From: Meandrina meandrites
Lineage: Eukaryota > Cnidaria > Anthozoa > Scleractinia > Meandrinidae
Reading direction: 5' to 3'
Assembly: GCA_963693305.1 (NCBI GenBank)
Contig: OY855912.1
Location: 9,837,001-9,901,000, forward strand
DNA length: 64,000 bases
Both the position numbers and the translations under genes were made by a program. The notes under the pieces were generated by a model that saw only the letters and a program-made list of their open reading frames with translations, was not told the origin of the DNA and searched no databases. Positions 42,157 to 56,400 of the stretch are shown in pieces. Position 1 is the stretch's first letter; every line of letters starts with the position of its first letter.

Positions 42157-45100
42157 ATGAGTAAGATAGGCAGTGCAGCTGTCGCAAAGGATATGGAGAT
42201 TGAAGGGAATGGAGAAAGAAATGAGAAAAAAGACAAGAAAAAGAAGAAGAAATCGAAAGAAGAGTCTGAAAGTACAGTGGCCGTGCAAAACGAAGAGGAA
42301 ATTGCACCAAAGGGCAAGAAGACTAAACGAAGTAAAAGAGAGGAAAGCAAAAACAATGAGGAGCAAGAACCTGTAAGTGAGATTGGTAGAGAAAGAAATG
42401 GAAAGAAAAGAAGAAAGGCAAAAAAGGATCTAGAGATTGAAATTGAAGAGAAAACTGCGAAGGATGATAAAAATGAAAACGAAGTGAAAGCTGGAAAAGA
42501 AAAGAAAAAGAGAAAAAAGGATAAGACCGTGGAAGTAGAGGAATCGTTAGAAGTTAATGACACTGAGAAAGGTAATGACGGTGATGGAGGAAAAGAAAAG
42601 AAATCGAAGTCGGACGAAAAACAACGGAATCTGGAAACGTCCGAGACGAAAACGGAGGTTGAAATCCTTGAGAAGAAGTCAAAACGTGATCGCAAAAAAG
42701 CTAAACGTGGCGAGGTGTTACAGTCATCTGTGGAAGAAAACGCATCTGACAAGAAAGGAGGTGAGAAAGAACCGACTGGCGATAGCAGCGAGGTTGAAAG
42801 CAGATTAAAAGAGGAAGCGGAGAGTGATGTGGTAGAAGAATCAAACGCCGATGCTCGCGAGAAACGCGATGGAAAGAAAAGGAAAGATTCAAGTAGAAAA
42901 GAAAAAGAAACGATTACAGAGGGCGAAAAAAGAGAGTGTAAAACCGAGGATAATGACGGAGATGACGGGACGGCGAAACGAGAGATGGGAAATGATGTGA
43001 AGCAGAAATCAAAAGCTAAGAAACGTGGGAAGTCCGAAATGAAGATCAAAGAGGAGAATGAGTGCCCTGACAAAAAGTCGAAACTCGATGATGAAGAATC
43101 GAAGGCGGACGACGAGGAGAAATCGTTCGCTATTGAGAAGGCTGGTGACACAGATGGAAAGAAAGAAAAACGAAAAAAGAAGGCGTCGAAGGCGGCGGAG
43201 TGTCGTGAAACGGAAGAACCTGTAGAAGCTGATGAAGAAAGTAAACTTCAAGAGAAGACCAGCAAGCGGGAGCGTAAGAAAGCAAAACGCGAGAAGTCTG
43301 CCAGCGAAGGTATCGAGGAAATAACGAAAGAAGAGGCCAAAACTGAAGATGTTAGTGAAAGCGCTAAGAAAAATGCGAGGCGTGCTCGCAAAGAGGCAAA
43401 GAGCGTCGTAGCGGAGATGAAATCCGGGGAAAACAAAAACGAAGACGAAAAACAGAGAGAACAGAAGAATATTGGCTCAGTCGAAGACACAAATATAGGA
43501 AGAGATGACGCACCGGAAAATGATGACGAGGGAGGACCAAAGAGAAAAAGGAAAAAGAAATCGAAAATTGACGACAGTGGTTTTGGCGACGAAGGAGAAG
43601 AAGTCACAGACAAAAAGTCAAAACGCGACCTGAAAAAAGCTGCAAAGGATGACACAGAAACAGTGCGGGCTGCAACCAAGGAAGAAGAAGAAGAAGAAGA
43701 AGCGAAAATTGAAATTGAAATCCCTGGAAAAAAGGAAAAACGCGATCGTAAAAAGCCGAAGGATGTTGAAATAGAAGAGTCGCCTGTAGATGGACAAGAA
43801 GTGGCGAAGGAGAAGAAGAAAAAGAAAAGTAAGCGCAAACTGGACGAGGATGGCGCCTCTGTTGGTGAAGAAAAGAAAGGAAACGAAAAAAAGGATGGGA
43901 AATCAGACAATAGGTCTCCATCTCAGGTAATGAAATCGCAAAACTGTGTAGACACTTGTTCTTAAAACACGGCAATTCAGTAACATACTGTAAGGGAAGG
44001 TGAACTTGTCTTCACCAAAGTGGATGGGACTTGTAAAGGTAGATTCTGGAGAGATATTGGTTTTGTTATTGTTTTGAGGTTGAGAGCGGGTTATTCGTAA
44101 TTGCGGTTACTGCATCACAGTGTGATTTGACATAAAACCTTTCTTTCTCCAGATGTTTCACTGCCGCTAGATTATTTGCTGTCAGAACCGGATCCATTTT
44201 TTCTAGGGTGGCATGAATTTTCCCTTAATATATTCTTTCTCGCGCAAATGCTGTGTAAGTCTTTTATAACGAGTGTAATCGCCCTATACATGTGTCATAG
44301 TTCATGATATTCATCCCAGTCACGATTTATCTTCCCGATTTGCTCTCCGTTTTAAATCATTTCCCCTGCCTATGTGCAGCTTACATGTACAGTGCTGCAT
44401 GTCGTACCCTTACCACTTGACGAAGTTTTCAATTTACTTTCTCATCTTTCTATAAACACCTGTTTCATTGACGTGAAGCGAGGTGGAGTCGCCAGTTGTC
44501 AAAGACCAAACGTGGAACTTGACAACTCTGCCTCGCACAGTTCTGGCACATTGATTGGCCAGGCAGTTCACACGAAAGCCATTAGAACGTTGTCAGAAAG
44601 ATGCCAAAAGTGAGTAAAACCTTTGTCAAGTGGCAATTGTACGGCGCACAGCACTTTTAGTCCCCTAGCAGTCGAACTTGTTTTGTCATGCCACGCTGGA
44701 GAGCCTACACTGAAATTTTTGGAAATTATCTGGCACCGCATCCCGCAGTCTCATTCTCAGCCGTTGTTTGGGCTGTCACGCAACGATCAGTGGGGACAAG
44801 TATTGCGTGACGACACGTGGATACAACAAATACCCTTACAAACATTCTTGTTAATTTTTTTTCAGCTGCAGCTTGGCCAGTGGGGTGGAGTAGAGTTTGG
44901 GAGCGAGGAGAGAAATGAAAAATTTCACCGTCTATTGGGTGCCTTCAAGAATACACCTTCCACGCAGACGCCTGAAGCCAATGTGAGCCTGCAGTCCAGT
45001 CGACGCTGTATGACCAAGGACACTGAGGAGTCTCTCACGCAGACATTGCAGCAGCAGTATGAGTCTGCTATGAACTTTAGCAGGAACAGAAGAGGTCTGG

Positions 45101-45186
45101 GCCTTGGATATAACCCGGATGAAGACCCAAGCAAGAAGACATTTTATATTGATAAAACTGGTTCCAAATCAGTAAAGTTAAGCTAG
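42157..45186 (+). CDS. KNOP1: KNOP1-like lysine-rich nucleolar protein
   Basis: Two exons, 42157-43926 (590 codons) and 44866-45186, joined in phase 0, giving 696 residues. Exon 1 encodes an extremely Lys/Glu-rich, presumably disordered region in which a short basic motif recurs (KKSKRDRKKAKR, KTSKRERKKAKR, KKSKRDLKKAAK, KKEKRDRKKPK). Exon 2 carries the conserved C-terminal domain of the family (small acidic protein type): QWGGVEFGSEERNEKFHRLL, then YESAMNFSRNRRGLGLGY and KKTFYIDKTGSKSVKLS at the end. The same C-terminus marks vertebrate KNOP1, a nucleolar protein interacting with ZNF106. Human KNOP1 is shorter; the N-terminal region is not alignable and the assignment rests on exon 2. The ATG follows TCACAGGAG, which may be a splice acceptor, so a noncoding 5' exon may exist upstream. 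Confidence 0.88.
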
Positions 45187-48045
45187 TATGCTAAGTAAAC
45201 AATAACAATTGAGCTTGTTGGCTACCCAAAGAGGAATAATATATGTATTAAGCTGTTATGCTACGTAAACAATAGAGCAATAATTTCAGTTGGTCACAGT
45301 TTGCTAAGAGTAAAGTGACAATTTCATAAACACTGGTTTGGCTGGAGACTTTGGTTGTCATAGTCCCTTCCCTTTACATGAAAGGTGCTGCTCGGAATAA
45401 CTTCGTCGTGCCATAAATTAAATGAAACCCCCTCTCCCCAGTTCCCATCTTAGCTGTGGTTTGTTCTTCATCTGCGAAATCCCCTGATACGTACGGTGCA
45501 TTCCATCAGAACTGGCCGGCCGGTTCGGTGGTTTTAAATGTGAAATGGGCATTTTCCGCGAGATTTCCCCACAAATACACCATATTGACTGAATTGACAG
45601 GACGAATCTGACTAACAACGGAATTCTGTTCTCGAATATACCTGTCTACCGGCCAATTCTGACAAACGGAAAGCGCCCTCAGCCGACGATGCCCACAGCT
45701 GAAAAACTGTGGATTTCCACGCTTTGCAAGGCTTCGAACAAATCTTGGCAACCGTTTCAATCTGTTATGTGGCGATAACAAAAAGACCATATATGGGCAT
45801 CGTGCGAATTTGTTGAATAATGAAACCTGGCATGGTAGATATAAAGTCACTCGTGTCCGCTAATCCCGCCAGCTGCGCAGGCTAATCTGGCTAATTCCTT
45901 CCCTATATTTAAAATTGCTTAAGATCAATGCTGATTGCTTGCTGATACTGAAATGTCCAGAGGCCTAGAGGTATTGTCCATTCAGTAGCATGATTCGTCG
46001 ACGAATCTCAAAACGGAAAAAGTGATTTGAATGACATCTGACAGGAACCATTAGAATGAATAAAGACCAAGTGAGCATGACTAACAAGGAAGTGGAAAGT
46101 AAAACGAAGAAACGCGCTGCTTTCCATTTCAAGACACCTTTTGTTTACAGTTAATTTACTGTATTTCATAATCCGTATTTCTTCAGCTTTTGGGTACCAT
46201 CCAAACGTGACATGTATGAGTTTGAAACAAATTTGAGATGTGTAGCTTTTGTTGGGCTATTGCGTGACTCGTATGTAGGACAAAATGACTTGTTTAAATG
46301 CTCAGCATGTTCAATGGTGCGAATCGGCATTTTGGGTTTTTACCCCAGATCAGAATACAGATTATGGCCCCTGATTAATTCGAATATTCATTTTGCTTAT
46401 CAGCTTTGTTTCGTTCTGAAGAATTGAGAAATCCCGATGCCTTAAGCGTCGACAAGCTTATCTGCCCACCGTTCCATTTGTGAATTTACTTTATTTAAAA
46501 TTATGTTTATTGCATGCCTATGCGGTCTGTACTTAGTCAGTGTTTACACAGTAGTTAATTAGTTTTTACGTTACCTGCAAATTTTCTTCATTCCAGTTAC
46601 CAAAATAAAGAGATTTTATTCTTGAAACTGTCGATCCAAAGCTCGTGTGGACTTGAGCGCAGTCCTCGCAAAGAAATAAACCTTTCTTTAGGCAAGCAAA
46701 CGTGGGGTCTGCAAAGGAAAACCATCCATGCTAAAAATATAGCTCAGCATGGCAATTTTTCTATGCAATGTACTGTCATGACAAGGTTCAGAAGATTGTC
46801 GTTCATGTCAAATTCTCCGTCGATCGATGGAGATTCTTAATTACGTTCTACGTTAGAAGAAACCAGATAAAACTCTTCTTAGCTGAAAAGAACCGAAGTA
46901 TCACTGCCAATCGAAGATCAGTGAAATACTACGCACACCTCCGCTGCTGATGTTTTCACGGATCCCAAGCATTGTGAAAGCTCGATTTAATAGAACTTTT
47001 CTCACTAAAATTACCTGGGTAGAATAACGTCTACACGGATATAAACTTTTCTTGCGGTTTTTCTCGACTTCATTCATTTATCATGCCGTTGACAAGTTAC
47101 TTTGATACAAACTCGTGAGACACTAGAGCGGTTTTACTTAACCTGTGAAATAGTAACTAAACTTTTAGATAGTATTACACAGCCTGATTACACACCAATT
47201 CCATTGTTTTCTTTTGTTTAGTTTTGACTATTACGCACTGATTGTTTCATGTTGTTTCACAGGTCGAGTAAAACCACTCTAAAACAGCTGAATAATTTAG
47301 TCAAACTTTTAAATACCGTTTTTGTTGCAGTCAGCGCAGAGGTTATTTCCATGTTCCTTTTGAATGGCCACTATCCTATCTGATAGTTTCTTCTTTGTCG
47401 ACATTTTTTATCAGTGATAAATCATGACGTTACGAAGGGGGCTTCTGAACTGATCAATGCTCGAGAAATGTGTGTAGCTGGCATTAACATTTGTCTGAAA
47501 ATGAATTATTACTTGACAGTTGATTCGCCAGTGTGTTTAGTAACGGATGAGAGCGTCTCATTTGCGTCACGTGTCAGCGATACGGAAGTTCATTTTACCC
47601 GCTTCAACCATCGTGACATTACGTTAAAGTCGCGGCGCCACTTGAAATAAAAAATTAAAAAATAAAAAGATCTCGAGAAATGAGAACTAGCAGCTTTCTT
47701 CAAATCACTATGTTCAAATAAGGTAGAATAACAACAACATCTAATAATAGAAAGGGTCCCGTCGAGTGGGGCGGAAATCGAAAGGGTGGGGAAGTCCCCC
47801 AGCGTTAAGTCCGTGTCTATGACTTAACAGACCCTCTTAACAAGGTCACGCAAAGGCAGGCGAAGTAAGTCACATCGATGTTGTAATGTAAACTGAGTTT
47901 GCTTCATGCTGTTACTGATGCAAAGTCACACAAGGGTACGTAGAAGGTCATCGATGGATGAGCATGGATCGTGCGCGTGTCCTAAGCACCGATAACGCAG
48001 ACCGCGGTCTTGGTTCTGACCAAAAGAATTGGTGCGTTCCAAGGT

Positions 48046-48310
48046 CAATCTAGTCCCAGAGCCTGCTTTTCTTTTGCTCAGCACAGGGCTCAGCACCAAG
48101 ATCGCGAGCTCTGATCTGACCAGACCCGATTCCGGAAGTCCGCGATTTAAGGACTTCCAGTCGTTCGGCGGAGACAGAGTTTGCTCCCTCAATCCTGATT
48201 GGCCAAAAATCACACAAAAGCACTATGCGCATGCTGTAAAAATCGGGTGTGGTCAGAGTTCGCGTTCTTGTTGCCAACCAGAAGAAAAGCGGGCTCTGGG
48301 GACGAGATTG
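48046..48310. mobile_element. MITE with exact 9-bp target duplication
   Basis: Ends CAATCTAGTCCCAGAGCC and, complemented, CAATCTCGTCCCCAGAGCC, flanked by TTCCAAGGT at 48037-48045 and 48311-48319. A 9-bp duplication points to a Mutator-like (MULE) parent. A diverged fragment resembling its middle (GCACCAAGA, GAGCTCTG, GACTTCCA-like) occurs at about 3578-3650. Confidence 0.85.
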
Positions 48311-49363
48311 TTCCAAGGTGTGCTCATTTGGTAATCACGCGCATGCGCGCCAATGGAGATAGAGTCAATAATGGAGAGGATACAGGAGAAGAATGAAGGA
48401 TGATATGTACGTTTGTGCGGTGCGCGCTTAATTTGAGCGACGATTGTGTTTCCTTGTACGCAGGGCGTCTCCATAAATGATGAATGTTTGACGTTCGCGC
48501 GAAAATGTTCTAGTCGATAGATTTTTCTAAAATTTTTACTGTGGACGGATAATGAGTTACTTGTGTCAGAAATACAAAAAACAGTGGGGGTCACCGACTT
48601 CGTTTCAGAGATAAAGTCTGTAAAAAACTACCCTGATTTTCAAAAATTGGCGCACGTAATTTCGCACGGCTTTCAAGGTTTGTAGTTTAAATTATCGATG
48701 ATGAGAAAACGGAGGCAAACGATCTTGGTGATATTTTGAAGAAGTGCGTCTGTTGCGAAAATAATTTTAAGTGTTGCCATCTTTTGTGCAAAACTTAGCC
48801 CTGGAAGAGGCATTTGAACCCGTCGTACGGCAAAACGAAAAGATCAAAAAGCGGAATTCGAACGTGCGTGGGGCAAAAAAAATCAACCTTTTAATCGATA
48901 GATTTTTTTCATTTTCTCACAAAACGTAGATAATCGTTAACAAAAGTGATCTGTTAAGAAAAAAGTAGGGGTCACCGACCATTTAAGCGAGCAAACTGCA
49001 AGCGAAGTTATCGCAACGGCTACTCACCCTATATGTGGTTGGAAAGTTTCCTCAGCGCGCGCGCTCGATGCATGACGTGGCCTAGCGTTGCGACAGGAAT
49101 TACGTGCGCAGTAAGGATGCGCATAAACAATTAGCGCGAACGTCCTTAACTTCGTTCACGACGCCAGAGCCTGACTCTTCCCTTGTGGTGTCTAAGCAAG
49201 AAAATAACAAGGTGCCAGGTATGATGGGAAGATACCAACCTTGCCATAATAGGCCCTATACATAGCAACGTCATATACCCAAAATTCAGCTTCGTTTACG
49301 CGAATTATTCTCAACCCTCTACCACTTTCATGTAGTTTTTACGTGGGTATTCCTTTCATCTTT

Positions 49364-49365
<2 letters not shown>

Positions 49366-49455
<90 letters not shown>

Positions 49456-49505
49456 TTTATATAGCGCCTATCCATGGCTGCTCTAGGCGCTTTACAATAA
49501 TGATA
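49366..49505. repeat. (AAT)n array with TATATAGCGCCTATCC repeat tail
   Basis: About 28 AAT units followed by TATATAGCGCCTATCCATGG and CTCTAGGCGCTTTACAATAA. On the minus strand this is a unit ending in an ATT tail, the shape of a SINE or LINE 3' end. Confidence 0.7.
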
Positions 49506-50432
49506 AAAAAGACTACTGAGATTACAATATAATAAAATCCATAAAAATTCGCTAAAATGAGCTGTAAAAATCTTAACAAATGAAAAATGTGCATTAAAAG
49601 TAATAAAAAGTAAAAATCGCTAAGAATCTTTGCTGCTTTAAGAATTCGTTCGTGATAAAATTTACAAGTTTGCAGTTCGGAAGCAAGGTTTGGTGGTAAA
49701 ACTAGCCAGTCTGACTTAAATATGCACAAGGGCTGGTTCCCGCGCCCCTCTTTTTGTACATGAAACGAAAACTGAGGACTAGTCAGTAGTCGCTTGTTCC
49801 TCAAGAAGAGTGTTTGTCGTTGGACGTTTCTTTGTTTTGTTTTACCCCAGGTATTACATTAGCCCCTACTACTATTTGAACTACCACGGTGCATGAATTG
49901 AAAACAGTTGATCTTTTATTTATCTTGTGAATCTGATTTGTTTTAAGCCGACTCCCTGTTTTTTTTTTTTTACCAAATTGGAGCGCAAGCAGCTTAGGTG
50001 TTCAATAATAAAATTCGTGAGCCGAGCGCGCGCTTTATTTAGTTCTTTCTTGTGAATAAAAATTTCTTCTCTATATTCCTAAAACATTTCCGTTTTTCCA
50101 GCGAATTTTGTCATAGGGATGATACACCGTTCCTGGAAAGAAGTATTTAATATCGTATTCTCAAGTAAGCGCTGTATTTTGTACCACGTTTGTCGCGAAT
50201 CTGTGGAAATCTTCCATTGTAACCTCATTTACCATGGCTGTTCGTTCCCTCACAACTGAATGACGGCTAGATGCAAGATAACTTGCGCGTTTCCAAATTG
50301 TTGGTAAATATTGTTCATTCCTAAAAGATCGTCGCATTGAGCCGTGATTCGTTGGCATGATAACGAAACGTTACGCAAATAGTCCTCGCGGGTTCAATCC
50401 ACGCGCGATGTCCACGCGACTACCGTGGTACT

Positions 50433-53400
50433 TCACCGCGCGTCGTTGTTTTCTTGCAGGCGTTGTTTTCGCATTTGTCTGTACGCCATTATGGCGCGTT
50501 CTCTCTCCTTGTCGGCTCTGTCCCGTTCAAGAGCTGACATATGCTTCCGTTTCTTGGTTTTTGGTAGACCAGGGTTTCCAGGGGTCTTGATTTGCTCATT
50601 CGCATCAATGTTCGTGTCTTTTTCTTGAGAGATTAACGAATGGAGTAACAGCGTCTTCGATCCCTTAAAAAAACAACAACAAAAAAAACAAAATAATAAT
50701 AAAAAAGAAACATTTGAGACTGTAGATCACCCGCGCTAGTAAGGGCTGAAGTTTTATTTTTCTGTATTTGCGTTATCATGCACTGCATTGGGAAGATGCG
50801 TTGCGTGACTACCCAAATTCCACCTGGCTAATCATGATACCGGTATGCCAACTAGCGCAACGAAACAACTAATCAGAACTCGACGCTAAACCCTTCTGTG
50901 ATCCCAATGACGTTTGGAAGCTGATTGGCCAATAAAACAGAAGCATTGTTCTTATTGGTTACAAGAAGTTGGGGCCAGTTTTCTGAAATATCTGCTGTGT
51001 CTTTATTTGATGAATGGTTTCGAAATGTCAGATTACGAAAGTCTTTACAAGATTGTTACTCTACATACTTTGTTTGCTTGTGCAGCTTTTCTGGGCTTTG
51101 CTGTGAGCGAAGGTGGCTGCATTACAACATCTCCAAACCGAACGCTATCTGAAAAGCAGAAACGGCAAAAATGCGTAAAAGGACTGCAGCCGCCCACACA
51201 TCTTAAATAGAAATCCGAGAGAAGAGGAGGGTGGCTGTAGATAGACTACTGTGGACTGCAGAAAAAAATGTCATGGAAGAACTTAAAAGATTATGAGCAT
51301 GTTACAATGACCTTGACAAATATCTTTGCTAGGATCCTTAAAATCCCGCGTATCCTCAGTAAATTGATGAGGATTTGACCAGGGTCTTGGGCTAAATTCT
51401 TCGCAGGATCTCGCAGGATCCTTGAAACTCCTTGGCAGGTCAGACATTTTGTGCACACTATTGCAAGAACCTTGAAGATCTTTGGGAGAATAAAATTAAT
51501 GAAGATCCTCAAACTAGTTGTGAAGATTTTTGAAGATCCTTGAATTATTTGCGCTATGGTTAACCTTGTCAGAATTTCATGTCCTTCTCAGCACAACAGT
51601 TTTTTTTAGAAACAATAATAGTCTTTATTTCTGACTAGGTTACAGATACCTTTCATAGAGTCAAAGCTGGTATTTTCCTCTGAAGACTTTTTCTTCTCTT
51701 TCATTTTTTGCTTCCTTTCATTCAAATGTCTAAGAAAAAAAAAACAATTTAAGTCCAACAAAAAATCAAGCATTTTGCAGGGCATGAGAATTCTGAACAA
51801 CACTTAAGCTTACTTCCTTCTTCCATCTCTCATCTTCCTTGAGGCTTTTAAAGACTCAGCAACCTCGAGAGTAGCTTCACGATCAATCCTATCAAAATAC
51901 TGTTTCCTGCTTTCTCCTGGAATCCGTTGAAACTTTGTCATCCCTAACACTGGTGAGATAAAAAAGAAGTCAGTGATCATTTTTACAACTGTCTTGCATA
52001 TGCAAAAGAGGGAGCTGGATTAGACTGTCTGCGACACAGGCTGGACTGCATTGCGGTTTGATAAATCCATGTTTTATTAATTCATTTTCCGAGTTCAGTG
52101 GCTCATAGTCGTTGCACATAGTGCCTTTGATTAGCTTGGTTAATGAAGGACAAAGATGTAATCTCAGCTTTCATGAGATTAGAGCATCTCCCTGGTTTGT
52201 GGAAGGTTGAAGATTAGTTACCAGTGGAGAATTTTTCTTTGACCGTTGCTTGTGACAACAGAAAAAGCATCTTTTTCAAAGAAATTAATGTTCAGAAAGT
52301 GTACCTTCATTTATAATTATGTGTTTGTTTGTTTTTTTTTATCTGGGGTGTAATTCTTCTCTAAAATAAAATAACAATTACACTAAGGGTAAGATTGAAC
52401 CACACCATACATGTATATACTGAATACTAATTCTGACTCAAGCCTAGATGGCTAAACACACTTGCACTTATACCTTCAGCTTCCACAGCATAAAAAACTA
52501 GCACTAGGAGTATTGTAGAATGCACGGTGGAGCTATGAGCCAGTTGGGCTTAAGAGGTTTTACCAGGAGCATTGCTACTCCCCGAGACAGGATCCTAGTC
52601 CACTGCAGGCTACCATGATAGCAAGTTTTACTCAGGTCACAAAGTGTCCTTATTGATCAAAGTCCACCAAAACACACATAATTGCGTCAAATATGAAGTC
52701 ATGTGAAAATCGCAAATAACCCAGTCAAACATAAAGTACTCGTTAAACAATACCTGCGTTCAATCCTGGACATAAGTGACTCATGTTACATTATTTTAGT
52801 TAGCAATTCCCTAGTACCCATATATTTATTCACCTGTGTGCAGAGAGAAGTCGTGGCCCAGACTAAAGTGTCTGTCTAAGAGTCTGTCTAAGATTATTTA
52901 GTTAATTTATTCCCACGGATGTCCACGTTCAAGAGGGTTTTAGTAGGCTGTATAAAAACTGCAACACACTTTGTACCTTGTTTCTTTTTCTTTTTGTCAG
53001 TTTTCTTTGTTGCAGTTTTGTTCTTCATGGCCAGCTGTCTTCTAAATAGATCTTTTGCTGCTCTAGGCATTTCTTGTTCACTAATTTTTTCATTCTTCAG
53101 CAAGGGTTTGCTATGTAAAAAAAAAATGCCAGGATAATGGACATAACAAAAAAAGCACAGGACTTTTCAAGGCTAAACATCAAATATCAAGAACCTCCTC
53201 CTGGATAGCAGGTCTTTATAACATACACATAGAAATCTTGTTAGACTTTTAACCACCATAGAATCTCATCAGCATTATCATGCATGATCATTTGGTAACC
53301 TAATTACTATAGTTAATCCTCTGCTTAAGGATGTCTCCTATAAGCTGACAGTATGTGGACACTAAGTCATCAGGGTGGTAAAGGAGGGAGGGTCCCATTC

Positions 53401-56400
53401 CCAAATGACAAGACTATTTTCTTTCAAATCATCACTCAAATAAATCTCTTAGACAATATATTTCACAAATGACATGTTAAACCTACAAGCGTTTAGACAT
53501 ACTGGTACTTATTCTCTTAGGCCTAAACTGAGCTGAGCGAACACCCCGGGGGGGGGGGGGGGGGGGTACTCCCCTAAATTTCAGATAGGGGTGTCCCGCG
53601 AATGTTCTCAAACCCTGACCCTATCTAAGGATAAAGAAAATGAAAATTAATACCCTTTCTAAGGCCCAAACCTGAAAATTGACACCCTATTCAAGGGGAG
53701 GAGAAGCATTGCGTGACAACTCAAATAACGGCTAACCGCACACGGCAAAGCTCAAATCTTTCAAAATCACTTTGTTCATACTTACTGACGGATAGTTCAG
53801 TTTTAACAGACAATTTTTTTTCGTTTAGCTGGGCGTTTATTTTTGCTGATAGAATTTAGCTACCCTATCTAAGGATCACACCGGGAACACAATGCCAAAC
53901 AGGGTTTTCAATAAGGGCCGGCAGCCGGCGAAATTCGCTGGCTACTCCACACGTTTTCGCCGCCTACTTTGATTAACAACTTACTCGAATTTAAGAATTA
54001 GCATGATAAATAATTTGCCACAACATGAACCGCGGATAGGTCAACATTTAATTCGTTTAACGCAAAAGAAACTTGCCATAATTCTTGGTTAAAATATATC
54101 GATTCAGGGCTTGAAATTTAGACCAATATACGGTCGCCAATGCGACTAACATTTCATAAAAATTCTCCTTTCGTCACCAAAATGGCGACTACATTTCTGT
54201 GTGTTGACGATGAATAACGGGCATTTCCTCAGACATTGTGCCCTTCCAGAGAGTTATATCGAAAAATCTTTGCTTCTAAGACATCCAAAATAAGAAAAGA
54301 AGTCAATCCATCCTCTTCCTTTGCTGTAAAAGATTCTTTCACATCGGAAAACTCGCAGAAAGCTGACCGTGTTTGAAATCGCCCTATAATTCTTTGCAAG
54401 CCCTTGAGCACGTCATGTATGCCTATGGGTTGTGTCTCTTGTTCATTCCTTCGATAGTGGCCATAAAATCTTATATATTGTGTTTGTTTTAAACCAAGTG
54501 ATAAGATTGTTTTGGTTTTCCTTTTCAATATTTTATGTATTCAGTCCTTTTTTAGATTAAATTCCTAGAAATGATTTTAAACACTTTTGAACAAGGCCCT
54601 ATTTGATTTTGCAATCTGGTGACTAAAAATTGAGTTTGGCGACTATTTTGTCTGCAAGATAATAAATTAGAACCGTTGAATAAAAAGCTGGAAATTATAG
54701 CATGTATGGTTCTGTCAAAAATGACCTAATTCTTGCCCCAGAATGCAGGAAATGCACTCTTAGAGGCTCAGATTTTAAAAGTTTCCCGGGGGAGCATGCC
54801 CCCTGGGCCCCCCTAGGCCCCCCTAGCGCGAGTAACCCCTCCGCCGCCTACTTCAACAATTCTGCCGCCTACTTCAATTCTTATTGAAAACCCTGGCCAA
54901 AAGGAACAAAAGTGATACCCTATTTAAGGACCGAGAACCTCAAAAAACATACCCTATCCCGTGGCACATACCTATATAGCCCATATATGGGAGTACCCCC
55001 CCCCCCCCCCCCCCCGGGGCGAACACTTTATCCCACAAGATCAGTCTTATAGTTTACATCATTTGTCAGTTTTGATTCACTAACATAAAATAATTTATAC
55101 GTATGAAATTAATTATTTTCAGTTTTCACAAAACTTTTGAGTGGGAATCATGAATCATGGCCCTCAAAATAACCAGATCACATGCTATACTAGACAGGCA
55201 GTTCACAGCCAGATATGAGCTGTTTCACATGTTACACACTAATTTTTGCTCAAATCAAGTGTCACACATGACCCCTTTTACCACCCCTAGTCATGGTCCC
55301 AGCTACGATAATATTGTACAATATTAAATAATGTTCTTTTGTGTTGTTCTAGAAAATATCCATGTCTCTCCCACAGAAGGTGTTTTGAATTGAATCCCCC
55401 AACCCTGCTGAAAATTCCACGTAAGGTCGTGGAGGACACCTAGCCATTAATAAATTCATTAGGCAAAATTTTGCTTGTCCTACGCCTTAAAAAACGCTTA
55501 CCATATATCTCGGCTGTTTTCGGTGCGATTGAGCTGAAATTTTCCAGAGACATAATAGAATGATGGAAGTTTATGAATGTTGTCTTTGATTTGGTAGATT
55601 GTGCTTCATGGCGATGCTAAAGTGCCATTAGGGCCAAATTGAAAAATCCATGATTTTGTGTCCAAGTTTGCAGATCAAGTAGAAGACAGCACTCTTTGAT
55701 TTTATCATAAAATAGATCAGTCAAAACCTCCAGTGTGTCATGACAGAAGCAGATTTTTTAATTTAAACTTTGCCAGCAAGTAAAAGTCATTTAAATTTGC
55801 AAGTTTGAATTTAATGCCTTCTATCTTTTTTTAAAAGCACTCTTTTAGAATTCCGCTTCTGTCATGACACACTACAGTATTCCTAGTTTACCTCTCTACA
55901 GTGCCAGCTCATGAAGTTCTAAATCTGCGCTGAATTCTTGGACACAAAATTGTTGGAAAAGTCCAAACACGAGTGCCAAGGGGGGTAATTATGGTAATTA
56001 TATTCCACTCTTTAATGTTGAGATCAGAAAACAACAATGCAGAGCAGAATGCTCTCAGTTTTACAAAGAAAAAAAAATACACCAAAATACACTGTAAAAT
56101 AAACTGATTTCATAAAAAGACAACGTCTCTTACGGCAGATTTTGAAATGCAAACAAATGTTTTGTGTCTACGACTTGAATCTTTTGCTGTTCTGTTGACT
56201 AGGGCCACAGGGTCCGTGCCACATGTGAACACTTTAAATCACGCGCCATATTTTATTCAGTGATGAATATTTCGTACACTTGTCGATGTCAGTCATTGCG
56301 ATTCATGCATACCCTTTGAATAAATGCATAATGATTGCCAAAGGAGTCCCCTGCGACCTTAAGCTTTATACTTTCCTTCAAAAATTTGACTTTTGAGAAG

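Larger units (their letters stand above)
45187..50432. other. KNOP1-CCDC137 convergent intergenic region
   Basis: About 5.2 kb. Holds the KNOP1 3' end, a 9-bp-duplication MITE (48046-48310), an AAT array with a TATAGCGCC repeat (49366-49505) and the CCDC137 3' end. Open frames here have no recognisable domain and no splice-supported model; I see no further gene. Confidence 0.5.

Noticed and set aside
42135..43910. Long Ser/Phe-rich frames on the minus strand (338 and 220 codons)
   Set aside because: They are reverse-strand shadows of the Lys/Glu-rich KNOP1 exon; AAG and GAA codons read backwards give Ser and Phe.
45418..47650. Several 60-114 codon frames between KNOP1 and CCDC137
   Set aside because: No domain, no splice partners with matching phase, and composition like the surrounding noncoding DNA.
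50914..51210. 98-codon plus-strand frame
   Set aside because: Overlaps the antisense of CCDC137 exon 5 (51069-51148), which fits the family and phases.
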